A stretch of 6,866 bases of DNA from Candidatus Nitrosopumilus sp. (GCA_029864805.1 JAOTSS010000082.1:1-6866), one strand, 5' to 3'. Positions 1 through 5,396 are shown, numbered from the stretch's first letter. The notes: generated from the letters alone by a model not told the origin. Translations and numbers: made by a program.

Positions 1-154
1 CTTCGAAATTTGAGCTAATAGTTTCTGGACCATAATCTGACATCTGATCATCGACTACTACGCCGCAACCAGAACAGATGATTTCACCGTTCTGCATGTC
101 ATCCACTAATGTGGATTTACATTCAGGACAGTTTTGTTTTTCTAGTATGTTCAT
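1..154 (-). CDS. tfb: Transcription initiation factor B (TFB/TFIIB), N-terminal part, cut by window edge
   Basis: TFB bridges TBP on the TATA box and RNA polymerase, and is the archaeal counterpart of TFIIB. Only the first 51 codons are in the window, against roughly 300 in the family. They contain the zinc ribbon: C9-x2-C12 (CPEC) and C27-x2-C30 (CSGC), followed by GVVVDD and then DYGPE, where the B-reader begins. The ATG (154-152) overlaps the gar1 stop as TAATG, and an AGGAG ribosome-binding site lies 9 nt upstream inside the end of gar1, so the two are probably one mRNA with coupled translation. Nitrososphaerota often carry several TFB paralogues, and the cyclin folds that would tell which one this is lie outside the window. 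Identification is firm; the paralogue is unknown. Confidence 0.93.
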   Translation of the reverse strand, partial: MNILEKQNCPECKSTLVDDMQNGEIICSGCGVVVDDQMSDYGPETISSNFE

Positions 155-420
155 TATTTTCTTCTCCTAAATTTTTTTGGTTTATTGACAGGAGATTGCT
201 CTGTTGTGTAAACGCTTTTACCAATGAATTTTTTTATACTGTTTGTTAATGGCGTTGCTGATGCAAATGGTCTATTTATTGGACCAATCATTTCGTTTAC
301 TTTTGCAACTCTAGTTCCCTTCTCGTCACAGAGTATCTGTCCTTCAACTAATTCTTTAGATAGTTGAATGATTACCCTGCCACTACCGGCTAGGTGCATT
401 ATTTCGCCTACCTCCTGCAA
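154..420 (-). CDS. gar1: H/ACA RNP component Gar1
   Basis: Gar1 binds Cbf5 in H/ACA guide ribonucleoproteins and helps rRNA pseudouridylation by promoting substrate loading and release. The 88-residue product has the Gar1/Naf1 beta-barrel pattern: VGEIMHLAGSGRVII at the start, then EGQILCDEKGTRVAKV, the hallmark MIGPINRPFA (family GPvxxPy), and IGKSVY, followed by a basic tail (KPKKFRRRK) expected to touch RNA. The start is uncertain. The TTG at 420 directly follows an in-frame TAA and gives an N-terminus matching other archaeal Gar1 proteins. The ATG at 399 would give 81 residues and has a strong AGGAGGT (416-410) 10 nt upstream. I keep TTG because the lost residues belong to the first beta strand. 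The gene leads directly into tfb. Confidence 0.9.
   Translation of the reverse strand: MQEVGEIMHLAGSGRVIIQLSKELVEGQILCDEKGTRVAKVNEMIGPINRPFASATPLTNSIKKFIGKSVYTTEQSPVNKPKKFRRRK
164..168 (-). promoter_or_regulatory. Ribosome-binding site of tfb
   Basis: AGGAG on the minus strand, 9 nt before the tfb ATG and inside the last codons of gar1. It supports internal initiation in a gar1-tfb mRNA rather than a leaderless tfb transcript. Confidence 0.6.
410..416 (-). promoter_or_regulatory. Shine-Dalgarno-like AGGAGGT at the start of gar1
   Basis: AGGAGGT lies just after the TTG candidate start (420) and 10 nt before the ATG at 399. If used, translation would start at ATG 399 from a short leader. If the TTG is used, the motif simply encodes Gln-Glu-Val. 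It is the strongest Shine-Dalgarno match seen in the window. Confidence 0.5.
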
Positions 421-494
421 TTAAACATACCAATCATGATATTGTTATCATAGACTTCTGTCAACTTTACTTTAGCTAAGAGCTAGAATTGATT

Positions 495-794
495 TTATCT
501 TGATTGCTTGCTTCTTTTTGATACAAGTTTTTCTGAAATCTTGTTGAGAATTTTTGTCTTTGAAGATCCCTTTGGTAAGATGATGTATCCTGACCTGACA
601 AAGGGTCGTTTTGGGAATCTAACTTTGTCATCTGACTCTGTTATTTCAAATCCCGCAGCTATAGTCGCATCCATTAACTCTTTTAATGATGGATCAAAAA
701 CACATCTCTCTAATCCTACACGTCTGCCTTTTGATTTTTTTAAATTTTTGTTGAAATAATCCAACCAGATTACGATGTGTTCATAATCTTTCAT
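495..794 (-). CDS. srp19: Signal recognition particle protein SRP19
   Basis: SRP19 binds the tips of helices 6 and 8 of 7S RNA and prepares it for SRP54, for delivery of nascent membrane and secreted proteins to the Sec translocon. The 99-residue product is of family length. It shows the N-terminal IVIWLDYFN strand (residues 7-15), the GRRV segment at 23-26 that contacts RNA, the central SLKELMDATIAAGFE helix, the RFPKRPFVRSGYIIL region, and a lysine/arginine-rich C-terminus. The ATG (794) is 1 bp after the rps8e stop, with AAGGA 5 nt upstream, so it is translated from the rps8e mRNA. A 74-bp gap separates it from gar1. Confidence 0.95.
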   Translation of the reverse strand: MKDYEHIVIWLDYFNKNLKKSKGRRVGLERCVFDPSLKELMDATIAAGFEITESDDKVRFPKRPFVRSGYIILPKGSSKTKILNKISEKLVSKRSKQSR

Positions 795-795
795 T

Positions 796-1179
796 TTATT
801 CCTTTACTAAAACTGCGTTAACTATTCCATTCTGTCCTGGTTTTGAAACAACTTTGCATTTACCTTCTTGTGTTTCAAGTATTGCTCCTTTTGTAATAAT
901 ACCTCTTCTTTTATAATCATTGTTTGTTGCATTATCTAATACTTTGAGAATTTTTGTTTTCTTTACTTTAACATCCCCTGTTGCTAGATTAACAAAATCA
1001 ATTGATTTCAATGCTGTTTTATTGTTATTTCCACGAACTCTTCTTGTAATAGTTATTTGAGCTCCGATGTTTGGTTCATTTGGGTATCTATCCGTTTCAT
1101 ACTTTCTTCTAATTCTTAGCGGATGCCTTCTGCCCCCGGTAATTTTACTTGTTGCTAAATTCTCTACTGATTTTCTCAC
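796..1179 (-). CDS. rps8e: 30S ribosomal protein S8e
   Basis: Archaeal and eukaryotic-type small-subunit protein S8e. The 127-residue product has the N-terminal family signature with K12-ITGGRR-18 followed by the basic RIRRKYE, then IGAQITITRRVRGNNNK, and a C-terminal barrel ending with KGAILETQEGKCKVVSKPGQNGIVNAVLV. The start is GTG (1179-1177); in frame upstream only five codons follow a TAA and none is a start codon. A TATA-like TATAAAT centred 27 bp upstream points to a leaderless mRNA beginning at the GTG. First gene of the rps8e-srp19 pair. Confidence 0.95.
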   Translation of the reverse strand: MRKSVENLATSKITGGRRHPLRIRRKYETDRYPNEPNIGAQITITRRVRGNNNKTALKSIDFVNLATGDVKVKKTKILKVLDNATNNDYKRRGIITKGAILETQEGKCKVVSKPGQNGIVNAVLVKE

Positions 1180-1202
1180 AAAAAATTGTCTGAATTACTC
1201 TA

Positions 1203-1209
1203 ATTTATA
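1203..1209 (-). promoter_or_regulatory. TATA box of rps8e-srp19
   Basis: TATAAAT on the minus strand, centred about 27 bp before the GTG start. This spacing puts the transcription start at or within a few bases of the start codon, the usual arrangement for leaderless archaeal mRNAs. Confidence 0.6.
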
Positions 1210-1243
1210 CAAAACGCAAAAAATTAGCCGTGATTATTTTTTC

Positions 1244-1816
1244 TTAATTTATTTTTGAAACTATTTCCTGTATTGGATTTGTCCTACTCGCTGTTTTTCT
1301 GACTTTAGAAAACAGTCTTTGTTTTAGATCTTCTACATCCCCTTTAATCCCAAAATATTTTTGGAATTTTTCTGTAGTGCTGTAAATCTTTAATCTTCCA
1401 ACATTTTGATGACTGATGTAATCTAATTGTCGAAGTTCTTTTAGATGTGAATATACTCCAGAACCTCTTGTCTCTACAAGTTGTTTTGATGAAATTGGTT
1501 GCATGTATGCAATGTATGACAACGTCTTAAGTGTAGCATTTGGAAGAACTGGTTTTGAAGCATATCTTTTAACAGTTGAACTGTATTCTGGTTTTAATTG
1601 CATTACATATGACCCATCTGGTAGTATAACTACTTCCAGTGCTTTGAAGGCATTCTTGGTTTTTTTCATGATATTCTCAAGTAATTCTTGCGTTTTGGTC
1701 CTAGATTCTGTACCTGATGCTCTGATAATATCTTCAAATTTAAGCGGTCTGCCTGCTGAGTAAAGTGCTGCTTCTATTCTAGCAGTTGCCTCATTCATAT
1801 TCTCGATTTTAGCCAA
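1244..1816 (-). CDS. scpB: Segregation and condensation protein B (ScpB), kite subunit of the SMC complex
   Basis: ScpB dimerises through winged-helix domains and binds the kleisin ScpA in the SMC-ScpAB complex that compacts and segregates chromosomes. The 190-residue product shows the ScpB pattern: an N-terminal winged helix (IEAALYSAGRPLKFEDI, about residues 14-30), a strand region ending DGSYVMQLKPEY, and a second winged helix from PVLPNATLKTLSYIAYMQPISSKQL through GSGVYSHLKEL, with LDYI and GRLKIYSTTEKFQKYFG at the wing. The TTG start (1816) directly follows an in-frame TAA and has AGAGGAG (1832-1826) 9 nt upstream; ATG 1798 is the alternative but has only a weak site. It lies 52 bp after scpA on the same strand, presumably one operon. 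Confidence 0.9.
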   Translation of the reverse strand: MAKIENMNEATARIEAALYSAGRPLKFEDIIRASGTESRTKTQELLENIMKKTKNAFKALEVVILPDGSYVMQLKPEYSSTVKRYASKPVLPNATLKTLSYIAYMQPISSKQLVETRGSGVYSHLKELRQLDYISHQNVGRLKIYSTTEKFQKYFGIKGDVEDLKQRLFSKVRKTASRTNPIQEIVSKIN

Positions 1817-1825
1817 TTATCCCTA

Positions 1826-1832
1826 CTCCTCT
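1826..1832 (-). promoter_or_regulatory. Ribosome-binding site deciding the TTG start of scpB
   Basis: AGAGGAG on the minus strand, 9 nt before the TTG at 1816. It favours the TTG over the ATG at 1798 and implies a leadered message, fitting translation from the scpA transcript. Confidence 0.55.
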
Positions 1833-1868
1833 AAACTCTAGTTAAAGAAGTCTTTTCTCCATTTTTGA

Positions 1869-2546
1869 TTAGTTTGTTAATTCTTCTTTTATCAAGATGA
1901 TTTTGATGTCATCTTCTATTTGTTCAAGATCTACCTTTTGGTCTCTTGCTAGAAATAATATTGCAAAAAAGCATCTTATTGAATCAACTTGATCTAATTC
2001 TGAAATGATATCTTGAAGTAATCCAAATCCTGACAGCGAGATCTTTTTCATCACTAGGTCTTCATATTTTCCTATGATGCTTTCAAGTGAAATGAAATAT
2101 TCTTGGAAGTCAGGTGCTACAATTGGTTCAATCTCTATCTGTTTGTTTCTCCTCGACTGGGGATTTGCAATGGCTCCAATAAGATTTTGAAGTAATCCTA
2201 ACAAATCATCTAATGAAACTGGGTATGTAGATTCATGTCTATAGGGAATATCTATTAATTCAATATCTACATCTGTTCTTTGATATATTGGCTTTTTTTC
2301 CATTGCAGCTTTTTGTAGTGCAAAAATACTTTCAACTTTCATTCTGTAAATTAGTGATGATGATAATGCCGCCATTCCTGCTACTTTAAGATCTTTCTTT
2401 CCTGTTTTTTCAAGAATTTTTATCAATAAATTTAAAATTTGAATTAGATCAATTTCCCATACATCTTTTTTGGCAACAGATGATGGACTAAACAGAATGT
2501 TTACTGGTTCTTGAGAAATACTATTGGGGGTTTGCGTTTCACTCAC
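1869..2546 (-). CDS. scpA: Segregation and condensation protein A (ScpA), kleisin subunit of the SMC complex
   Basis: ScpA is the kleisin that links SMC ATPase heads and binds ScpB. The 225-residue product has a short polar N-terminal extension, then the kleisin SMC-binding domain: W30-EIDLIQILNLLIKIL followed by the family signature DLKVAGMAALSSSLIYRMKVESI. A middle linker follows (about residues 85-150). The C-terminal winged helix is visible in IRCFFAILFLARDQKVDLEQIEDDIKIIL, matching the family pattern FlAlLeLaxxxkvxlxQ. The GTG start (2546) is the only start between an in-frame TAA at 2561-2559 and the conserved domain. The GTG sits inside ATGTGA, so an out-of-frame ATG-stop overlaps it. 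A TATA-like box lies about 26 bp upstream. The smc gene itself is not in the window. Confidence 0.88.
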   Translation of the reverse strand: MSETQTPNSISQEPVNILFSPSSVAKKDVWEIDLIQILNLLIKILEKTGKKDLKVAGMAALSSSLIYRMKVESIFALQKAAMEKKPIYQRTDVDIELIDIPYRHESTYPVSLDDLLGLLQNLIGAIANPQSRRNKQIEIEPIVAPDFQEYFISLESIIGKYEDLVMKKISLSGFGLLQDIISELDQVDSIRCFFAILFLARDQKVDLEQIEDDIKIILIKEELTN

Positions 2547-2568
2547 ATGGTGATTTTCTTACCTATTC

Positions 2569-2575
2569 AATAATA
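2569..2575 (-). promoter_or_regulatory. TATA-like box of scpA-scpB
   Basis: TATTATT on the minus strand, centred about 26 bp before the scpA GTG. It lies in the 95-bp divergent region shared with the alcohol dehydrogenase. Confidence 0.5.
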
Positions 2576-2613
2576 TCTAATGGCTCTATTTTTTTCTCAC
2601 TTCCAGTCAACTC

Positions 2614-2619
2614 TTATAT
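2614..2619 (+). promoter_or_regulatory. TATA box of the alcohol dehydrogenase gene
   Basis: TTATAT centred about 25 bp before ATG 2642, predicting a leaderless mRNA. It is flanked by TTTTTTTCT (2589-2597) and AGAAAAAAA (2625-2633), a 9-bp inverted repeat that could be an operator or AT-rich coincidence. Confidence 0.55.
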
Positions 2620-2641
2620 TGTTCAGAAAAAAAACACCTTT

Positions 2642-3718
2642 ATGAAATCTGCTAGAATCACAGGTCCAAACGAACCACTAACAGTATCTGAATCTGAGAC
2701 TCCAAAACCTCAAGGAAGTCAGGTTCTACTTAAAGTAAAATCTGTAGGTGTATGTCATAGTGATTTGCACTTGTGGGAAGGAGGCTATGATTTAGGGGAT
2801 GGGAATTTCATGAAAGTTACCGACAGAGGAGTGAAATACCCTGTAACGCCTGGACATGAAATTGTTGGTACCGTAGAAGATCTTGGCGATGATGTTTCTG
2901 GCATATCTAAAGGAGATGAAGTTCTAGTTTTTCCATGGATTGGTTGTGGAAACTGTCCTGCATGTAAAGTTGGAAATGAAAATCTTTGCGATACTCCAAA
3001 ATCATTAGGTGTTTTCCAAGACGGTGGTTATTCTGATTATGCGTTAATTCCAAATTATAAGTATTTAGCTAAACTTGATGGTGTTAATCCTGACTCTGCC
3101 ACTTCACTTGCTTGCTCTGGTCTTACTGCATACAGTGCTGTCAAAAAAGCAAATGAGAATTCTCCAGAATTTCTACTAATAATTGGTGCTGGTGGTTTAG
3201 GATTAATGGCAATTCAAATTGCAAAAGCAATAACCAAAGCCAAAATCATTTGCATAGACAATGATGATAAAAAGTTTGATACTGCAAAAAAAATGGGTGC
3301 AGATTTTGTTGTTAATACAAGTGTGTCTGGTTCTTTGTCTAGCGGGACTGGAAGTCCTGTTGATAAAATAATTTCTATTTGTAATGGTAAAGGAGCTGAC
3401 AGTGTTATTGACTTTGTAAATGCACCTCAAACTGTAAGAACTGCATTAGGTGCTATACGAAAAAGAGGAAATATTGTTCTAGTGGGATTATTTGGGGGAT
3501 CTCTTGAAATATCTCTCGTCACAATTCCGCTCAAATCTATTGTTATTCAGGGTGCATATACTGGAAATTATACTGATATGGTGGAGCTCCTTGATCTTGC
3601 AAGAAAAGGAACGATTAACCCTATTATATCAAAAAGGTATTCCCTTGATGAGGCAAATACTGCTTTAGGGGATCTAAAGGCAAGAAAAATAGTTGGTCGT
3701 GCCGTAATTAATCCTTAG
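2642..3718 (+). CDS. Zinc-dependent, NAD(H)-type alcohol dehydrogenase (medium-chain family)
   Basis: Cytosolic oxidoreductase interconverting an alcohol and its aldehyde or ketone. At 358 residues it is of family length and resembles the Sulfolobus NAD-dependent ADH. The catalytic zinc ligands are visible: C38 (GVCHSD), H72 (PGHE) and C158 (ACSGLTAY). The structural zinc lobe has a full set of four cysteines: C102, C105, C108, C116. The nucleotide-binding fold has GAGGLG at 182-187, and D206 at the end of the second strand favours NAD(H) over NADP(H). A loop near residues 226-240 (GSLSSGTGSP) is longer than usual. The physiological substrate cannot be read from sequence. One candidate role is semialdehyde reduction in the 3-hydroxypropionate/4-hydroxybutyrate cycle, since a zinc-ADH relative does this in Metallosphaera; this is inference. 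The gene is monocistronic with its own promoter. Confidence 0.93.
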   Translation: MKSARITGPNEPLTVSESETPKPQGSQVLLKVKSVGVCHSDLHLWEGGYDLGDGNFMKVTDRGVKYPVTPGHEIVGTVEDLGDDVSGISKGDEVLVFPWIGCGNCPACKVGNENLCDTPKSLGVFQDGGYSDYALIPNYKYLAKLDGVNPDSATSLACSGLTAYSAVKKANENSPEFLLIIGAGGLGLMAIQIAKAITKAKIICIDNDDKKFDTAKKMGADFVVNTSVSGSLSSGTGSPVDKIISICNGKGADSVIDFVNAPQTVRTALGAIRKRGNIVLVGLFGGSLEISLVTIPLKSIVIQGAYTGNYTDMVELLDLARKGTINPIISKRYSLDEANTALGDLKARKIVGRAVINP

Positions 3719-3860
3719 TTTGAATAACCACTACAAATATTATAAAATAATAAAATTGAACCGTGATTTTGAATATGATGATAATCTGTGAAATCACATT
3801 ATTCTTCTAAACAAGTAATTCATCACTGACCCAACTATTTATCGCTCAGTCTAATCTCTA

Positions 3861-3899
3861 AAAAAATCAGATCTTTTTAAATCGGCTTACTATTTTTTT
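3861..3899 (+). terminator. Possible T-run terminator of the alcohol dehydrogenase transcript
   Basis: A run of As, then TCAGATC and TTTTT (3874-3878), able to form a weak A/T stem, and a run of seven Ts at 3893-3899. Archaeal RNA polymerase ends mainly at such T-runs, but these lie 150-180 bp past the stop codon, so the assignment is tentative. Confidence 0.3.
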
Positions 3900-3970
3900 A
3901 TCTGTTGAATGAAAAAAACAATGAAGAGAATCTAAAAATAAATTAAAGATACATGAAGTTAATTTGTAAA

Positions 3971-4036
3971 CTATCCTAATTTAGAAAACTCTTCAAATGT
4001 AATCTGGCCATTATTTTATGTATCAAAACATTTCTT
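3971..4036 (-). pseudogene. Decayed EF-hand (calcium-binding) protein, C-terminal remnant
   Basis: Reading the minus strand from 4036 to the stop at 3971 gives KKCFDT-stop-NNGQITFEEFSKLG-stop. This matches the EF-hand loop consensus DxDxDGxIxxxE plus the flanking Phe and Leu: D1, N5, G6, I8 and E12 are all in place, and loop position 3 has become TAA (4018-4016). In the same frame upstream there are several more stops before an ATG at 4099, so the gene cannot be expressed as a full protein. A second possible loop remnant (IFDFNS) lies about 56 nt upstream in another frame, implying frameshift and deletion. EF-hand proteins are common in this phylum. The reading rests on one motif. Confidence 0.5.
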
Positions 4037-4175
4037 GCTATTGGGAGAATTTGATAAAGCAAAAGATGACTATTAAAATCAAAAATGATGATCCAACATA
4101 AATTTAAGTGGAAAGATTTATGCATTTTCAATTTTTGGTTGATTCGATATTTCACATCAAATTTTTAGGGCTAGT

Positions 4176-4739
4176 TCATTCTTCTAAAATCCAACCTGAT
4201 TTTAAAACTGTTAGGTCTTTATCTTCTCCAACTCCCGTGGCAAATCTCCAAATGATAGGCATGCCTGTATCCATCTTTTCTTTAATTTTCAAAAGTGACT
4301 CTATCTCTGAATCCAGATTCTGATCCGTATTGCCATGTTCTTTACAAAACTTGCATTTTTCATCAAGTGTGATTGGTTCTGATTCTATCAACGGATATGC
4401 TCTACACGCAAGCGGCCTATCTTCATAAATTTTGCATGGAAATCCACCATGTGGTGATTTATTTCCACTAGTAGTATCTAGAAAAGGGCAAGTGTTACCA
4501 TTTTTTTCAATTCCCATCATTTGATATGCTAAAATTTTAATTGACAAGGAATTTTTTTCTGAAGAAACACCAATTCTTGGAAGAATTTTGATGTGTGTTT
4601 GATTTAATTTTGAAATATTTTCAATTTTTTCTTTTTCTTCGGGAAGTATTAAAACACCAATTTTTCCAAATTCTTTACTTGGATAATACTCTCTCTCAAT
4701 ACAACATTGAGCGCATTCATCAATACATTTGAATTTCAC
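4176..4739 (-). CDS. CxxxCxxCC-type cysteine-cluster protein (YkgJ-like, putative metal or Fe-S binding)
   Basis: The 187-residue product has the hallmark C5-x3-C9-x2-C12-C13 near the N-terminus, and later C84 (TCPFLD), C102 (FPCKIYEDRP) and C112 (ACRAYP), which is the usual layout of the CxxCxxCC/YkgJ family. C129 and C132 add a CxxC near the end. The family is thought to bind zinc, iron or an Fe-S cluster, and the exact reaction is not established. There is no signal peptide or membrane segment, so it is probably cytosolic. The GTG start (4739) is the only start after the in-frame TGA at 4751-4749; the second half of the protein is otherwise Met-poor and the first cysteines follow at once. 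The GTG lies within ATGTGA. A TATA-like box about 24 bp upstream suggests a leaderless single-gene unit, divergent from aIF1A. Confidence 0.82.
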   Translation of the reverse strand: MKFKCIDECAQCCIEREYYPSKEFGKIGVLILPEEKEKIENISKLNQTHIKILPRIGVSSEKNSLSIKILAYQMMGIEKNGNTCPFLDTTSGNKSPHGGFPCKIYEDRPLACRAYPLIESEPITLDEKCKFCKEHGNTDQNLDSEIESLLKIKEKMDTGMPIIWRFATGVGEDKDLTVLKSGWILEE

Positions 4740-4759
4740 ATATTGTTTTCATCATATTG

Positions 4760-4767
4760 AATAAAAT
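4760..4767 (-). promoter_or_regulatory. TATA-like box of the cysteine-cluster gene
   Basis: ATTTTATT on the minus strand, centred about 24-25 bp before GTG 4739. Confidence 0.5.
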
Positions 4768-4781
4768 CTCTTGCGTATGAA

Positions 4782-4799
4782 GTTTTTCTGATCAAAAAC
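4782..4799. repeat. Inverted repeat between divergent promoters
   Basis: GTTTTT-CTGATC-AAAAAC: six-base perfect arms around a six-base centre. It lies between the TATA boxes of the cysteine-cluster gene and aIF1A. It could be a regulator site; in AT-rich DNA it could also arise by chance. Confidence 0.35.
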
Positions 4800-4807
4800 C
4801 CTACCAG

Positions 4808-4813
4808 TTATAT
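4808..4813 (+). promoter_or_regulatory. TATA box of aIF1A
   Basis: TTATAT centred about 25 bp before ATG 4836, predicting a leaderless mRNA. It has the same sequence and spacing as the alcohol dehydrogenase TATA box. Confidence 0.6.
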
Positions 4814-4835
4814 GCTTAAATTATTAATGTAGGTC

Positions 4836-5147
4836 ATGGGTAAGCGTCAGGTAAAAAATGAAAGTGCATTAAAAGAAATTCGTCTTCCTGAAGAAGGCGA
4901 ACTTTTTGGGCGTGTACTAAAGATGCTTGGTGGTGAAAATGTTATGGTCAAATGTGCCGACAATATGACTCGAAGAGGAAGAATAAGAGGAAAACTTAAG
5001 CGAAGAGTCTGGATTCGAGATAACGATATTGTAATTATTGCGCCTTGGGATTTTAAAGAAGCAGACCGTGGTGACATTGTTTGGAGATTTACACTCCCTC
5101 AAGTTGAGTGGTTAAAAGAAAACAATCACATTCCAAAAGATTTCTAG
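4836..5147 (+). CDS. eif1A: Translation initiation factor aIF1A
   Basis: aIF1A sits in the A site of the small subunit during initiation and works with aIF1 and aIF2 in start selection; it is the counterpart of eIF1A and bacterial IF1. The 103-residue product has the OB-fold signature: LPEEGELFGRVLKMLGGENVMVKC, then RRGRIRGKLKRRVWI with the basic RNA-binding strand, NDIVIIAPWDF, and GDIVWRFTLPQVEWLK. The N-terminal tail is basic. Length is normal for the family. The ATG is the natural start given the TATA spacing. There is a 50-bp gap to the cold-shock gene, which has its own TATA-like box. Confidence 0.95.
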   Translation: MGKRQVKNESALKEIRLPEEGELFGRVLKMLGGENVMVKCADNMTRRGRIRGKLKRRVWIRDNDIVIIAPWDFKEADRGDIVWRFTLPQVEWLKENNHIPKDF

Positions 5148-5165
5148 TTTTACTACTTTGCTTAG

Positions 5166-5173
5166 TTAATATA
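5166..5173 (+). promoter_or_regulatory. TATA-like box of the cold-shock gene
   Basis: TTAATATA centred about 28 bp before ATG 5198, suggesting separate transcription from aIF1A with no or a very short leader. Confidence 0.5.
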
Positions 5174-5197
5174 GTGAATAAATTACTTGAGTATTAA

Positions 5198-5389
5198 ATG
5201 GAACAAGGCACCGTAAAGTGGTTTAACCGTACTAAGGGCTTTGGTTTTATCGAAAGAGAAGGTGGAGACGATCTGTTTGTTCACAAATCAGATGTTGACG
5301 GATTCATTAACGAAGGCGATAAAGTCGAGTTTGAAGTAGGCGAAGGTCAAAAAGGACCAGCAGCCCAAAAAGTCAAAAAAACAGCATAG
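5198..5389 (+). CDS. csp: Single-domain cold-shock protein (CspA family)
   Basis: Small single-strand nucleic-acid binder and RNA chaperone. The 63-residue product is one complete cold-shock domain: [16 protein letters not shown] (residues 4-19) carries RNP1 (K13-GFGFI), and L26-FVHKS is RNP2. [20 protein letters not shown] completes the barrel. The aromatic residues W8, F9, F15, F17, F27 and H29 of the binding face are all present. Csp proteins are widespread in bacteria but patchy in archaea, present in haloarchaea and Nitrososphaerota, so the family probably came into archaea by transfer. It lies downstream of aIF1A with its own promoter, and a T-run follows just after the stop. Confidence 0.95.
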   Translation: MEQGTVKWFNRTKGFGFIEREGGDDLFVHKSDVDGFINEGDKVEFEVGEGQKGPAAQKVKKTA

Positions 5390-5396
5390 GCAACAA

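Larger units (their letters stand above)
3719..4175. other. 457-bp gene-free region between convergent genes
   Basis: No intact gene is supported. It contains T-runs that could end the dehydrogenase transcript (3874-3878 and 3893-3899), a weak inverted repeat GTGATTT/AAATCAC (3763-3769 and 3791-3797), and on the minus strand a decayed EF-hand (3971-4036). The rest is stop-rich and AT-rich in all frames. It appears to be a gene graveyard or 3' untranslated space. Confidence 0.6.

Noticed and set aside
508..759. Open frame on the plus strand inside srp19
   Set aside because: It is antisense to a firmly identified gene, has no promoter, and its translation resembles no known family.
1503..1763. 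Open frame on the plus strand inside scpB
   Set aside because: Antisense shadow of a conserved gene; low complexity and Ser/Phe-rich as expected for the reverse of AT-rich coding DNA.
3203..3430. Open frame on the minus strand inside the alcohol dehydrogenase
   Set aside because: Covers the nucleotide-binding domain of a clearly real gene and shows no domain of its own.
3763..3797. GTGATTT/AAATCAC hairpin as a terminator or small RNA
   Set aside because: Seven-base arms with a 21-nt loop and no T-run directly after; too weak to call.
4108..4323. Open frame on the plus strand overlapping the end of the cysteine-cluster gene
   Set aside because: Most of it is antisense to the conserved gene and no TATA box is placed properly.
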